Counted from the first letter of the stretch, positions 11,736 through 24,235 are shown. The stretch: DNA of 64,000 nt from Diogma glabrata (GCA_963693315.1 OY856186.1:386678865-386742864), one strand, 5' to 3'. Translations and numbers: made by a program. Notes: a model not told the origin generated them from the letters alone.

Positions 11736-13225
11736 TATTATTAATAAAATAAAAAAAATAAAAAAAAAATAAACATATTAAAAAAGTATATTTTTAAATA
11801 TTGCATTTTAATGTATAATGCAGTATAATCCTTGGCTAGCTAACTTTGGTTACAGTCTGGGCCAGTTGTAAATGCCTAGACTGAACCAAGATTCAGTTTA
11901 TTATGCTACGCATTATTTACTAGTCTAATGTAGTGTAAACATGTGCAAGTCATTTTTAGCTTTTCTCTAATTGTATAAATGTTACTCTTTCAACAACTTC
12001 TTTTCACACATTTAAAGGAGGTCTGGAAAAAAATTGGTTTGGTAGATCTAGCCCAAGTCTTATTTGCCAGACATGACTCAAGGACATCAGTCCAAACTTT
12101 GCACAAACTTGGGCCGTTTGAAAATATTAAGTATGGCCAAAACCCCGAAAGCTGTTGCGGTGCGAGCTTGGCGCACGTCTGGCTCCTTAGCCTTTTATTA
12201 CCCGGGTATTGTAGTGGAATTTCCTCATACGTTGTAAATTTGTTGGTTACAGTCCATCATTGCACAAATGCTGAAATTATATAACAATTACAATAAATTT
12301 GTTTCAACATTGAACCAAGCTTGGCCCAAAACTAAATATAGTAGTCAAAAGATACAATTTACATTTATTTATTTTAACCATTGGCTTAGTATGACAAAAT
12401 GTATCAAACTAAGGCTTGGCCATGCCTTGATAATCATTTCTTAGTTTTCCAAGGTTGGGCCAAGCTTGGCCCATTCGATAAGCCTTGGCATTCCTAACCT
12501 GGGTAGAATGTATTGAGTTAAAACTAAACATTTATTAAAAGTAGAAAAGATGTATAGCATATTAGGATTAATTATATAAAATATGAGATATTTCGAATTA
12601 TTTTCTTATCATATAGTATTAAGTTTCACTGATGATTGTATTAGTTATTTAAGGACAATATGTAATTGGGATTTTATCCTGTTTATTTTCTGAATGAAAT
12701 AAATAAAATAAAAAATAAAAAAAACAATGCCTAAAATTGAATGCCTCAAATTTAGAAGAAAAAAAACTTGAATTAACGATTTTTTCAAAATATGTCTTAC
12801 AAAACACAATAATATACTTATCTATCAGTGTTGCCGTTTGGAAATATGGAAAAGTATTTTTACTTCCAATAAAAAAGTACTGTTTTTAAAAAAAAGTACT
12901 AAATAAAGTGAAAAACGATATTTTAAATCATCAATGATATATTTTCTCCTAAAATTCAAAAACTTAACATCAAAATAATAATAAATAGTGAATCTATAAA
13001 AAAATTACAATAATCACAAAATTCTAAATAATTACTTCGAAAAAAATCACAGATTTAAAAAATTGAAAAATCATAGAAATTTAAACTACCTATGTAGTAG
13101 TGATTGCAAATTACCCGATTTCAAATTACCCGGTTACTCGATTAGTATTTTCCAAACTACCCGGATTACCCGGATAACCCTTGTAGTTATAAAAAAATTA
13201 AAAGATGAAAAACAATAAAAAAACC

Positions 13226-13700
13226 TCACAGTAGTAAACTAAAAATTGAGCATTTTTTAATTGTAAAATGATATTTCAAAAATATTAAAGCATTTAGGGT
13301 AGCTGTACTCATTCGATTTCGTATTTTCTTTTTTAAATTCCTGCAATAGAGAAAACCCACTCCGATAAAGTGGATGTTGGCTTCACGGTCAATAACGATT
13401 GATTTAAATTTTCTATCATTTTTTCGGTTTCCTTTATTTACATTCAACATTTTCAGCTCTTTATCAACTGTAGTACCACTGTTATCTATAGTAGATCTTG
13501 TGTAGACAGCAATACATTTTTGTAGTTGTAAATTTTCAATATTATAATTAGCGCATCATTATCCGATTTGATTTTTTATTGCTAACGTATTTCCCCATTT
13601 AGTTGAAATTATTCGTGCGCATCCAACTACGTGGCACCGAGATTTATCTGATGACATTTTCTTGAACTGGTCCCAAACTTTCGATGACACTTATTTTAAT
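13226..13700 (-). pseudogene. hAT transposase remnant (BED finger and C-terminus)
   Basis: On the minus strand the section near 13,580-13,690 reads SKVWDQFKKM, then KSRCHVVGCARIISTKWGNT, which has the W..F and the first cysteines of a BED zinc finger. About 200 bp further on, 13,226-13,400 reads KIRNRMSTATLNALIFLKYHF, like the end of the hAT dimerisation domain (usually ..KRxRLxxxxxxxLxFLxxN). The DDE catalytic middle is gone. This fits a deleted derivative of an autonomous hAT. Confidence 0.6.
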
Positions 13701-14006
13701 TATTAGCTTAAATCTTAAATAAAAACTTATCATAATATATTTACCGTTTCTATTTTAAACTAAATATAAACAAATAACCAATGAAGATCCTTAATTTTTT
13801 ATGACTTAATTTTAATTTTAATAAGAACTAAAATTCCATAAATTTTGTTATGTGTTCTTCGTCGTTTTTCTGTTGTTTTCGTAATCTAAACAATAATAAT
13901 TAACTAGAGGACAGTTTAATGTTTACGGATGTGGTTGGTTTAATGTTTATGGACATATTGGAATTTGTATGGTTAGAATAGAATCATTTGTCAACAACTA
14001 GCATAA

Positions 14007-14239
14007 GGCCCGCTATACACCTGAGCTAAGCTATGCGAAATATGCGAACTATGTTTTTAAAAAAGTAATGTTTTAAGCGAATAAAGCTTTTTAAAAAAAA
14101 TGTAATGTTTCCGTTTTTCTTTTCTTTTTTAAATGTTTTGATTCCGTAATGTTTTTTTCTATAATTACGTTATATACATTATTTTTTAAAAACATAGTTC
14201 GCATATTTCGCATAGCTTAGCTCAGGTGTATAGCGGGCC
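14007..14239. mobile_element. MITE inside the hAT element, TAA target
   Basis: It begins ggcccgctatacacctgag and ends with the exact complement; the inverted arms run about 60 bp with one gap. TAA flanks at 14,004-14,006 and 14,240-14,242 give a 3-bp duplication. GGCCC ends with a TWA target are typical of PIF/Harbinger MITEs. Length is 233 bp with no ORF. Confidence 0.85.
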
Positions 14240-15049
14240 TAAAGAATAATTCAAATTTGCAAAAAGAGAATGAGCTGAATTTTATTTTTTGAATTTTATT
14301 GAGAAAAAACTAAACTTTTTGTTGTTCGGGTATTCGACCAAAATATCCGGATATTAAATATCTGAAAAATCTTCCTAAATACCCGGGTATCCGGGTACCC
14401 GGATACTAAGATTGCAAACACTACTATGTAGCTTTCACAAAAAAGCTCCAAATTCAAATCAAAATACTAAAAAAAACCTATATTGTGAACAACTGGGTTG
14501 TTCTGGCACATCGGGATGCCCCTTTTTAAAATATCTAAGCAAGATTAAGTATTTATGCTATAAATTTACGTCATAAATAATTAAGAAAGAATAAATAAAT
14601 ATTAAATACTTAAATATAGACATTTCTATTTAAAAACACTTAGTTATATTTTTTAGTTTTTTATTTTTCAAGCATGATGTTAAATATAAATTTTAGAAGC
14701 ACAAATTACAAAAAAGTACTGAAATAGAAAAAGTTGTACTAAAGTATTTCGGTAGTACGGAAAGTATTAGATCTAGTACTTAAGTACTGAAACGGCAACA
14801 CTGTTATCTATACGATAGATCAAATACTACTGAAAAACAAAATGTTTTAAATAAATTAATAAAGAAATTTAAAAAAAAATTGGTTGCTATAGAAATTTAG
14901 GAAAATAAATATGAAAAGAAAAACTACTTGGATTAAACAATTTTCTCAAAAAATATTTTACTATTTTGTGTATCTAATTATATGTATGTATTTTAATTTG
15001 TGAAATAATACAGAATCTCATTCGTACAAAAAATCTTGTATATAATTCG

Positions 15050-15152
15050 GGCATACAGTATCTTTTTTGCTTTCGAGTATTTGTTGCCCTCGACTAACGC
15101 CTCGAGCAACAATTTCACTCTCAAACAAAAAAGACCTACTTTACGCCCTTAA
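15050..15152. repeat. Imperfect 100-bp palindrome in the dispersed repeat
   Basis: The arms start gggcatacag and end tttacgccc, and the centre is ttgccctcgactaacgcctc. The matching place in copy B (about 46,655-46,752) has the same structure with gtcggctaacgcctcg at the tip. Confidence 0.65.
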
Positions 15153-15298
15153 TACATAAATAGCTATTTTTTGATGTACAACATTTATTGTCTGGAAATT
15201 CCATGATTTAAACTATGCAAAAACAATAATTAAATCATTTACAATGATATAAATTCATTCGAAATAAAAATTATTTTATTCTCTTCCATTTAATTATA

Positions 15299-17585
15299 TG
15301 GGTAGCGAAATCCGAAATTCGACGTCCACGCCGTGCTGCCTGGGTAATGCTGACAGAATTAGGTTGGTGTATTGGAGACAAGCAGAGTAAAAACTGCTTA
15401 GTCAATGACACTACATCACGGCGAATTGGCGCTCTACAACCAATGCGACTCAAGCGTCTGTTCTCCATGTCAGGGGCGGCTTGGAGCGGGCGTCTGTCTT
15501 GAATCAAGCGGCTCGCTATATAAACGTGTAAAAAGGTTGTTTCTGGTGACCTTAATATGCAGAATGGACCCATTCACGACAATTTGGGTTGGGCCTAAGG
15601 TTAACACCCTAACCCCGGAAAAAAACTAATATGTTAAATTTGGTTATCAGAAAGAGAAAAACAGACCCGGAAACAACAAGAGAATTTTACCTGCACGTGA
15701 AAAAGGACCAGACTACCGAATCGGAACGTGGAACGTGCGCAGCCTGAGCGTTCCTGATGCTCTTATAAGTCTAGAAACAGAGGCTGAGAGGTATAGGATG
15801 GATATTATTGCTCTACAAGAAATTAGACAGCCGATAATCGGAAAACAAGATTTGGATAGGGTTGGCATGCACCAACTGAAGCTAAGACCGTCGACGAGAA
15901 GGATAATTTCTACATAGCACTGGAAGAGGTTATGAAACAAACACCAACACGCGACTTCATTATGGTTCTTGGTGACTTTAATGGACAGGTTGGAAGAGAT
16001 ATCTCTTATGGAAATGTGGTGGGTCCCAACAGCTTGCATTTGAATTCAAATGATAATGGTGAGAGAATGACTGAGTTTGCATTATCAAATAACTTGAGAA
16101 TTGCCAGTACGTTCTTTCCGCATCGATCGATTCATAAGCAGACTTGGGTCTCACCGAATGGAAATACTCGAAATCAAATTGATCACGTTCTAGTAACAAC
16201 ACGTTTCTTTTCGAGCGTTCTGGATGTGCGATCCTTTAGAGGTGCATACATTGGAAGTGACCACTTTCTTGTATGTGCAACGATAAGGTTCCACTTCCCA
16301 AATCCAGGCATTCAGATGGCAACTCAACTCTTACTAATGAGCTTGATTCCTTGCAACATAGACGAAATGTTGCTGATCTGACAATTTTCTATAAGTACGT
16401 TATGGATGAACAAACTTCCGAAGAGATCAAATCTATTTTACCTGAACTAGCAAACCTATCACGTAACACCAGAGCAAATGTTGTGGCCCATCCTTTTTCA
16501 GTTCATATAAAAAAGTGCAGAACTGTCCAGAACTTTCAACATGATTTTTTCAACAGAGTCTCTCATTTATGGAATGCCTTACCCTCATGGGTTTTCCCTG
16601 ATAGCTTTAATACTCAACATTTCAAAGTTAGCGTCCATAAGTTTCTTAAAGAAACTGAATAAATATTCAAACTTAATCCCAATCCCTAGTTGGGCATGGT
16701 ATCTTCGGATATTCAGAGACGTTAATTTATAATTTATTATAATTAACACTAAACATGCCTAATTTTGAATAAAATAAAATAAATATTCCAAAATTCAATC
16801 AACGGAAACGTTTTAACATCTCATCATTAAAGAATGCTGAAACAGAAGCGAGATATCAAATCCATATGGCCGAAACATTAGAGAAATCAGAAACCATTAA
16901 TGGAGACGTCGATAAGTCATGGTATTTGCTCAAAGATGCTGTTTTAAGCGCTGCTGAGGGAATACTTGGACGACCACAGAACCACTCCCAGAAGCCATGG
17001 ATGGATCAAGCATGCCTTGATGCTATTCAATACAAAAGAGATTGCTATCTGAAGTGTCTACATGGACGCAACACCAGGTCCACGAAGGAGAATTATAAAC
17101 TGGCAAGACAAGCCGTTACAAAGCTATGTAGACGAACGAAGAGAGAATGGTGGAAGACACAGTGTGAGGAGATTGAAAGCTTCAATAAGGAACATCAATC
17201 GCGTAACTTCTTTCAACCGGTTAAAACTCTAAAGAAGGGCCCTCAAACTAGATCGACTGCTATTCAAAACGAAGATGGGGAGCTACAAGTAGACCTTAAA
17301 AATATTTTAGATACTTGGGCCGCTTATTTTGAGAATCTTCTCAACTTAAGTGACCAGCAACAAGTCGGGCGACAAGCAAAGCATATTCGTGCGTCAAAGG
17401 TACATGTAGAAGAACCCGCCAGAGAGGAATTTGATGCGGCGCTGTCAAAATTAAAATGCAATAAAGCACCTGGTATCGACTATATAACATCCGAAATGAT
17501 TGTATATGGTGGCGAAACTCTATCCTTAAGATTGTTTGAACTTGTTCAAATGATCTGGAGGACTGAAACCATGCCACAGGACTGG
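15299..17585 (+). pseudogene. RTE-like LINE, 5' leader to start of RT
   Basis: A GC-richer leader (15,299-15,700) precedes an EEP endonuclease beginning YRIGTWNVRSLS at about 15,717, then IIALQEIRQP. Roughly 60-70 codons are deleted near 15,871. The frame resumes with DFIMVLGDFNGQVGRD, RNQIDHVLV and GSDHFLVCA, the DFN, ID and SDH motifs of the nuclease. A LINE tail splits it at about 16,296-16,783. It continues through a linker (KPWMDQACLDAI, RRTKREWW) to the first RT motifs, NKAPGIDYITSEM and MPQDWN. It stops at 17,585 where an LTR-element scrap begins, so RT palm and 3' end are lost. Insect genomes often carry such nucleases as craniofacial-development-protein-like models. Confidence 0.85.
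16296..16783 (+). mobile_element. 5'-truncated LINE tail inserted in the RTE element
   Basis: It encodes LDSLQHRRNVADLTIFYKY, then CRTVQNFQHDFFNRV and WNALPSWVFP, ending at a stop at 16,660-16,662. This is the usual C-terminus of jockey/CR1-type ORF2. A short 3' UTR and an aataaaataaaataaa tail follow. The RTE frame resumes just after it, at ccaaaattcaatc. Confidence 0.8.
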
Positions 17586-19586
17586 AACTCTCAGAAAAAT
17601 TAAAACCAAAAAATATTGATCCTAAAAAATTTGAAATACAAGTAGGGAAAGCTCAAAAGTTAATGAAAAAACAACATGATAAAAATTGTAAGAATGCTTT
17701 GTCTGACTTGGACCCAAGTAACAATTTAAAGCTGTCACAACGTTGTGTCAGCTAAAATTTACAGGAATTTAGTTGTAATAACAAGTTCAAAAAATACAAA
17801 AAACGTTTTCACAACGTTTTGCTGATGTTGCGGCAGCTAAAATGGGGATCATATTTTGGTTGGCAGTACGTTGTAATAACGTCACACAGCGAATTTGCTA
17901 TAATTGTAAAACAGTTTTTAATAAATCAATTTCGTTAGTTTAGCAATAACGCTTCACAAAAATTAAATGAGTTGTTTTTGCGATATCGCTGAGTTCAACG
18001 CAGAATAGTAAAATTAGGAAAAACGGATCCATAACAATTAAGAAATTATTGTTGTAACTTAGCATTCGTAAAAGTATAACAGTTATTTAAGCGATTTTAG
18101 ATTGAAAAAAGAAAAATTAACCAGAAAATCTAAACTGATTTTTTAAAAACACAATTTATAAAAATAACAATTTCGTATATTTTTTCCCCCAATTTGATTA
18201 TAAAAATGATCTTGCATAACTTAATTACTTTGTTTTTTAATGCTACATAATTTTTTTGATTGTATTTATAATGGATGGCCAAGTTATATGTTAAATAATT
18301 ATTGATTTAGATTCTGCATGTTCCAAACGTAAAAACACTTGCAGAAATAAATTTATCGGGCAGTTTCTAAAGTTACCTCAGATAATTAATATGCGGCAAC
18401 AAATTAATTGATATTTAATAAGTAAATAAAATTTAAAATTTGTCGTAAAATTTTTGTTTGCAAAAAAAATTCATCAACTTGAAATGTACTTGAAATGTAA
18501 TGTTATAATATAATATCTTTAAAAAAATTAATCAAACTACAAATTATAAGCGTTTATTTTCGTGTTTTCATTCAGAAAAACAATTTTTTTGGTATTATAT
18601 CGTACCGTTTAATTTGGCAGCCATTTTTGTGCATAACAAATAGAATTAAAATATGTCTGCAATATGTATAACAGCTATGTAGATAAATTGATATCCTTTT
18701 TACTATTTATACTAAAGTCAACATTTTTACAGCTAAAATGCTTTTTCTTTAGATGGGAAATAAGCAAATAAATGACATCTTTGCCTTTAGTAATAAATAT
18801 TGCGTAGTTAAAAGGAAAATTGCATTCAAAATATTAATACCATAACGGGATATTATCATTTCTGAAAACTACTTACCGTTAATAACATTTTAGAAAATAA
18901 GTAATATTCATTGCCCTTAATAACTATAATGCTTTGTCTAGAGGCCTATCGTTGTCCTCCTAAGAACCAAAATTGTTATATGTTAAGCATTTTCACGGAT
19001 TGTTTTAAGGTAAGCAATCTTTCGTTGAGGTGGCCTTTTTAGTTTTGTGGTAAGTAGTTTTGCTTTGTGTGAAAGAAAATGTGAAAAAGAGGATAAAACG
19101 TAGTTGTTGTTTATTAAATAAAATTCATGTAGATCATCAATTATTTCTACAGAGAACTTAAAATCAGAATGCAAGTCTGTTGGCTAGTCATGAGACATTC
19201 TCAACCAATGAACTCATAATATGAATTTGTCAAGAAAATATATTTTCATTTGTTTGAAATAAATAATTTTATAAACATTGTTTTTAATTTTTTACAGCAA
19301 CATTCAATGGTATGCGTTATTGAATAGTTGGATATTTAAATAGTATGATTTATAAAGTGTGAAGCAATGGAATGAAAACAAATTTCGTTTTGTAGGGCAA
19401 ATATACAAATTTTGCTGTAACTCTGTAATTTCTGTAATTTTGCTCTAATTGCCATTTTCTTTTCAAGTGGTGTAACTGAACGGTTAATGCCCAATGTCAA
19501 AGTGCATTTTATTAAATATGCTGATACTTCCTAAATGCGTCGATGATCCCATCGTGAAAAATTAAACCCCATTTTCTTTTCTTGAC

Positions 19587-20598
19587 CAGCCAAATTCTGT
19601 AACTGTGAAGTGGGGATGTGATAAGTTTTTTATCACTTCACCGCAAAAATATCTAAGTGAGTGAAGTTTTAAAACAATAACTTTAACACTGACGTTTTGT
19701 TTGGCAATGAAATGAAATCGTTTCTTTTGTTGTTATTGACATTATGTCAAAAAACAGCAAAACGTCAATGCGATTTGATTTTTAAAAATTGCATTTATAA
19801 ATTAAATGCAGATTAATTTTACAAATTTAATTTCTAAAATAGTTTGGGGTGCTGCCTCTGTTTCCATCTTGGCCCTCTTGGACTCTGTTCAAAAGCGAGC
19901 TATACGAATTGTAGGTGATCGAACTTTGACATCAAAACTTGATTCCCTACAACATCGTCGCACTGTTGCTGACCTCGTTGTTTTTTACAAATATCGTCAT
20001 CAGCAGTGCTCAGATGAAATCAGCGGCATCATGCCTCAGACTTATTCTTACCCCCGTTCCACTCGGCAATCGGCTGCCGCAACCAGTGAAACGGTAAAGA
20101 TCCCGCGCTGTCATACTGGCAGATCGCAGAGAGACTTCTTTGTCCGAACTGCGTACAAATGGAATAGTTTGCCGGAACACTTAGTCTCAGATGGCTTCAA
20201 CCCACAGATGTTTAAAAAAAGCGTTAATCTACACCTCAGAACGCCAGTTGTTGTGGGACCCAGGTCTAGACCTAGGTCTTAAAAGGTATTTATGTGTTGT
20301 TGTGACACATATTCTAAACCCTATTACACAACACATTTTATTAAAAAAAAAAAAAAAAAAAAAATATATATATATCTAAATTTGTAAAAATTTACGTTCA
20401 AATTGTGTTGAAACTTAAAATAAACATTTAATTTTATGTATATTTGACGTTTGACAGTGCGCGGCTTGCTATTAGATTTTTTAACACTCTAATCGCATTT
20501 AGAATCGCAAAAATGGAATAATGATAAAAAATTAATGATAAAATCGAAATGAAGAAATTTTTAACACTTCACCACTTCACAGTTACAGAATTTGGCTG
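19587..20598. mobile_element. MITE with 27-bp inverted ends, carrying a LINE tail
   Basis: cagccaaattctgtaactgt and a further 7 bases at 19,587-19,613 recur inverted at 20,572-20,598. No target duplication is evident. The CAG ends would fit hAT. Without the LINE fragment it would be about 450 bp. It has landed in the transposase remnant of the surrounding element. Confidence 0.7.
19798..20364 (+). pseudogene. 5'-truncated LINE ORF2 C-terminus with poly(A)
   Basis: An open frame from 19,806 to 20,282 encodes IVWGAASVSILALLDSVQKR, then LDSLQHRRTVADLVVFYKY, IPRCHTGRSQRDFFVR and WNSLPEHLV. These are the thumb and C-terminal tail of a jockey/CR1-type reverse transcriptase. A 60-bp 3' UTR with gtgttgttgtgacac and a 22-base A-run follows. 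No catalytic domain is present. The sequence is barely decayed, so this truncated copy is young. It is related to but distinct from the tail at 16,296. Confidence 0.8.
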
Positions 20599-23264
20599 AT
20601 AAAACAAAGTTTTTTTCATAATACCAATATGCTGCTGATGAAGCATATCACATACGATAACATCATCTACCATATTAATAGGAAGGCAGAGAAGTGCTGA
20701 ATTGAATTTGTGATGCTGTTTGTCTAGTTGCTGGCGAAAGGAATAATCAGTTCGTTTAGGCATATAAGGCATTATCATGCTCTCCGATGACAACAGTTAA
20801 GACATCCATGATAAGTGACAAAGCTAATTGAGCTTTCGAAATTTTGGTTTCATTTTGTTTTCGATTAGCATCTTTTCCTTTGATTATACTACCAGCTGCG
20901 GCATCACAAATTAAGCAACGGATTTTAATATCTATTTTGCTATTATTTATTATCATACCGTTTTGCAAGATCGTTTACAAATCATATACAAAGCCTTTCA
21001 AATAGTTGTTCACCGAAGAAGGTTTACTATTGCCACAGTAACTCCCTACAACCATCGGTACAAAATCGTCGATCTCGCATGTATTACGAAGTGAACGGGA
21101 AAAAATTGAGTTTTTGAGCTTTTATAAATAAAAACTCCATCAACATTTATACTTAGACTGATGGAAATTGAACTATCTAAGGATTTGAAATAAGATTCTA
21201 AGCAACATTTAACACCTCGATTCCAATACAAACCACCAGCCAATGGTACTATACTTGCAATCTTGTGGTGTATTAAACAAGGTGCGAGCATCACATTGTA
21301 GTGGTTGCAATTTATTTTGTTTAAGGCATTGGTTATACATCGTTAAGAGCAGTTCCTTTAAAGCAGTTTGTGCAATAATAAACGATACTGCCTATATTTT
21401 TATCTTATCGAGAAAGTCTTATGTATTCTCTTCTTCTTTGTCTTCGTTATCATTAAGGAAATATCCGAATTTTTCGTTTTGATCATATATGGAGGTTACA
21501 GATGTTAAAAGTTTTGGTATTTGAAGTAGAGATATCTTGAAAAAGCCATAATTGCTCTCTTTTAAATCAGTATCACAATTTTTATTGGAAACTAAATTGT
21601 TCTCATCTATAAAACAAATAGAATAAAATAATACTCGTTATCAAATTAAATTAAACATTTTTGAAAAAAAAACTTACTTATGTTTACATACTTTGTTGCT
21701 TGTAGTTGTTGTGATACTTTTATTTTTCTAGCAGTGTAATTGGCACATGTCAATCGTTTAACGTTAATACACAAATTTTCGTAATTAATTAAGGTTCCAT
21801 TTTCAGCTGTTCAGTATTGATCTCGGACTTTCTATGAAATGTAGAACTGCGTGTATATTTCTTTAATGATTTAAAATATTATATTTTGTTATATTTTTAT
21901 TTTCCATTATATAAAATAATATCGAGTGCACTGTTACAGCCGACCAAGTAAAACCAAATAATTTTTTTATGGTTTGAAAAATATACATGACGTATTCTCA
22001 TAGCATGAAATTAATTGACAATATGAGTGCACAGCGAATTTGCTTTACAGAAAGCTCAAACTCAACAATACAGTCTAAATTATATTGTATTCATCTTTTT
22101 CAGCTATCTTGCTATTAAAAGAACTAAGCTGATTAATTGGGATTTGACTTTGAAATTATACAAAAACGATAATAAAACGTTTTGACTTTAACGCATAAAT
22201 ACTTGACTATAGTAGCAAAATTGCTTTCCACATAACAATTTTGATTTTACGAAAATAATGATATTACTGCTATGAACACATATTACCTATATAAGGGAAT
22301 TAGCTGTTTTGTTTTCTGTCACAACGTTTCCAAAACTAATGATTTAGCTATTTACCTTTTATAACTATTTCGTATAGTTTTTCGGATTTCGAGACGTTGT
22401 CACAGCATAGCTTTAGCTGTGAATGACAATTTACCGAGTCAATTGTTACTTGGGGATGTTGGACAACTTGTTTACTTCACAAAGACTCCTAATTCATTTT
22501 GGGTCAAAGGAAAGATAATTGAGATAATTAAAGATTGTCCAAGATCATATAAGTTGTTATCGGAAGATAATGTTATATATCGTCGAAATAGATTTTTAAA
22601 TAAAACCAGACGTTCTAAGATCAATAATGAAGATAGTCAGATTCAACTTGATAAGGCCAATTTAAAAACTAATAGCGTTTTCTTTTCTCGACTAAAAATT
22701 CTGCCCTCTAAAGATGCAGAATTTTTTGAATTTTGACCTGAAATCAAAAAATGTTGACCTGTTAAAGTTTACAATAGATCAGAAAAAATGCAACATTTTT
22801 TTCAATGTTTAGATGTTGGCTACACTGTTGTTTATTTGACATATTTTTTTTATTCAAACTTAAAATTTAAAAAATTGTTTTTGCCGAAGTCAAAACATTT
22901 GTTCCATTTAAAAGTCAACGCTTGAAATGTATGACCAGGAAATCATGTTTGAAGGTAAATATCTGCATCTTATGCAATCCTTAATAAAAATTAATAAATT
23001 AATTAATCGTGAAAAATTTTATAGAATATCTTTTTGATGAAACCATTCTGAATTCTGTGGAAAATAATGAAGACTATACGAAAACAGTCAACCGTAAGTT
23101 TAACGACGCATACTGTCCTTTTTTTCTTTAAATTCATGATCCGATATAGCCTTCGGAGATATAGCCAGCGGAAGATCCGATTATATTGCCAAATCCGAAT
23201 AAATTGTTTCAAATTGACCCAAGAAGTGAGTATGCAGAAAATTGTGTGATTGATTTATAGATTT

Positions 23265-23355
23265 AAAAACTGCAAACCGGAATGACCATTTAAAGATGGC
23301 ATTATGAGGTTCATAAACGTTATGGCTAAATATTTTTCTCCGGTTTGCAGTTTTT
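23265..23355. repeat. 91-bp palindromic MITE-like hairpin
   Basis: aaaaactgcaaaccgga at 23,265-23,281 recurs inverted at 23,339-23,355. It lies in the second intron of the SANT gene model. Confidence 0.65.
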
Positions 23356-24235
23356 GAATAAAGTCACATCCTCCACTTCTTGAGTACATTTTCAGCATGA
23401 CTGCTTCAGGTGGACTGTGTATATGTAAATAAGTATTTAATTCAACTGTTTCTGGTACTTTCAGTTTGGTCCGATGGTGAAACCAAAAAATTGCTAGACC
23501 TATTTGCGGCTTATTTGCCGCAAATTGGGCCATTAATGAAATTCAAAAAAAAAGATATGTGGGAGCAAATAGCAAACGATGTAGGAAACAAAAATTGGAA
23601 GCAGTGCGAACAGCGATTTAAAACAGTGCTGAAAAGGAAGAAATCGGCTGTTGACAACAATTTATTATCAGTTATCAACGTTAGTTATCAGTTATCAACG
23701 AAGTTGAGTAGACGTGTGTTTATTCTATCGTGATTGTTTTTGTTTAATTTTTTAATTTTAATTTTATTAAAGTATTTGAATTTAATTTTTTCTTGTTTTT
23801 TCTTAAATAAGTTTACAACTAATGGTGATCGAAGTTTTGTGCAATTTTTAATTTAATTTATTTATAATCTAAATCTAAATCTTAGAATGTTTGTTTATTT
23901 TTTTTTTTTGGCTGAGTTGGGTATAAATAATTAAATAATCAATTCATATTTTCAAACAAATAAAAAAATTACATATAGTCCTTATATACATATAAGCAAA
24001 TAGCAGTAATTCTTTGTGCTACATGCCTAACCTAACCAACAAGTTCAATTAGTTTTTGTTGTTGTTATTTCATTGTGATTTGTGTTTTTTTATTGCAAAC
24101 AAATCGCAATAAACTGAAGAAAGGCCCATTGTTTTGCCTTTTAAAAATTAATTATAATTACAGGGTGCTTACAGTTTTTTATTTTTATTTTTTTTTTTGT
24201 GTTTAATAAAAAAAGTTTGTCTTTTACCATTCATT

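Larger units (their letters stand above)
9462..12503. mobile_element. Element with CCCAGGT ends and TA flanks
   Basis: Left end cccaggtaag and right end ctaacctggg are inverted, each flanked by TA (9460-9461 and 12,504-12,505), as for Tc1/mariner-type insertions. Sub-terminal sequence is rich in gagccaagcttg/ccaagcttggccc. The left end is duplicated in tandem: a second TA-cccaggtaagg begins at 9644, 182 bp on. The interior holds two opposed Penelope fragments (10,025-11,735). An open frame at 11,979-12,284 lies in this repeat and looks non-coding. Confidence 0.55.
5302..12724 (+). mobile_element. 5'-truncated jockey-like LINE, itself interrupted twice
   Basis: Copy B reads straight from gaaataac to aatgcctaaa (about 46,313), while copy A has 7.4 kb between these points. 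The left end holds coding sequence for a LINE C-terminus, the right end an AT-rich 3' UTR (12,506-12,690) and an A-rich tail (about 12,695-12,723). Two elements have landed in it: 5446-9299 and 9462-12,503. No clear target duplication was found, as can happen for truncated LINEs. Confidence 0.7.
12826..14803. mobile_element. hAT transposon, internally deleted
   Basis: It has 14-bp terminal inverted repeats, cagtgttgccgttt and its complement, and the 8-bp duplication ttatctat at 12,818-12,825 and 14,804-14,811. Copy B has a single ttatctat at the matching place (about 46,410). CAG-type ends with an 8-bp duplication are the hAT signature. The 1,978 bp include transposase scraps on the minus strand, a nested MITE, and repeats of acccgg/ccgggt near 13,110-13,180 and 14,330-14,405. 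Confidence 0.9.
1..15298. repeat. Dispersed repeat, copy A, split by nested insertions
   Basis: The pieces 1-836, 4119-5301, 12,725-12,825 and 14,804-15,298 line up in the same order and orientation with a second copy at 40,044-46,902. About 2.6 kb of the family is present here. No coding sequence is recognisable in it. Both copies end at the same sequence, ccatttaattatat. The window opens inside or at the start of this copy, so its true left end is unknown. Around position 670 copy A lacks about 430 bp that copy B carries. The gaps between the pieces are filled by the insertions listed separately. The family could be a non-autonomous DNA element; its superfamily is not assigned. Confidence 0.8.
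18983..21482 (-). pseudogene. TNP2-like (CACTA-type) transposase remnant
   Basis: Read on the minus strand from 21,482 downward, in several frames: ALKELLLTMYNQCLKQ, CDARTLFNTPQ, GGLYWNRGVKCCLES, INVDGVFIYKSSKTQFFPV, YCGNSKPSSVNNYL, IKIRCLICDAAAG, RTDYSFRQQ and LPINMVDD. This order matches animal transposases related to plant CACTA TNP2 (VDG.P.FKSS, then C(I/L)xCDAPAR, then LPxxMVxDxxH). The usual DAPAR is DAAAG here. A stop (near 20,975) and at least two frameshifts are seen. The MITE 19,587-20,598 cuts it after GIMKKTLFYQ. Weak traces continue to 18,983 (FSHFLSHKAKLLTTKLKR). No function remains. Confidence 0.65.
17729..22425. mobile_element. 4.7 kb DNA transposon with decayed transposase
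   Basis: acaattta at 17,721-17,728 and 22,426-22,433 is an 8-bp direct duplication, and excision restores an integrase reading frame. The ends are not simple inverted repeats, but both are rich in gtcacaacg, cagctaaa and cacagcgaatttgct, as expected of sub-terminal transposase-binding repeats. A transposase remnant runs on the minus strand, and a MITE carrying a LINE tail sits inside. Confidence 0.65.
17586..22738 (+). pseudogene. LTR-retrotransposon integrase C-terminus, split
   Basis: Two pieces, 17,586-17,728 and 22,434-22,738, read on in one frame when the intervening transposon and one copy of its 8-bp target duplication are skipped. The first is lysine-rich; the second has LLLGDVGQLVYF, WVKGKIIEI and YRRNRF. 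This is the basic, SH3-like C-terminal part of a Gypsy-type integrase, where GDxVxF and the YRRNRxxL patch are usual. Protease, RT, RNase H and the catalytic core are absent, and no LTR is visible. It is a scrap without coding potential. The Gypsy assignment is by motif style only. Confidence 0.6.

Noticed and set aside
11979..12284. 101-residue open frame on the plus strand
   Set aside because: It lies in the ccaagcttgg repeat of the CCCAGGT-ended element, has no known motif and odd composition.
20343..20375. A-run followed by (ta)n, considered as a promoter or origin feature
   Set aside because: It is the poly(A) tail of the LINE fragment with a short slippage tract.
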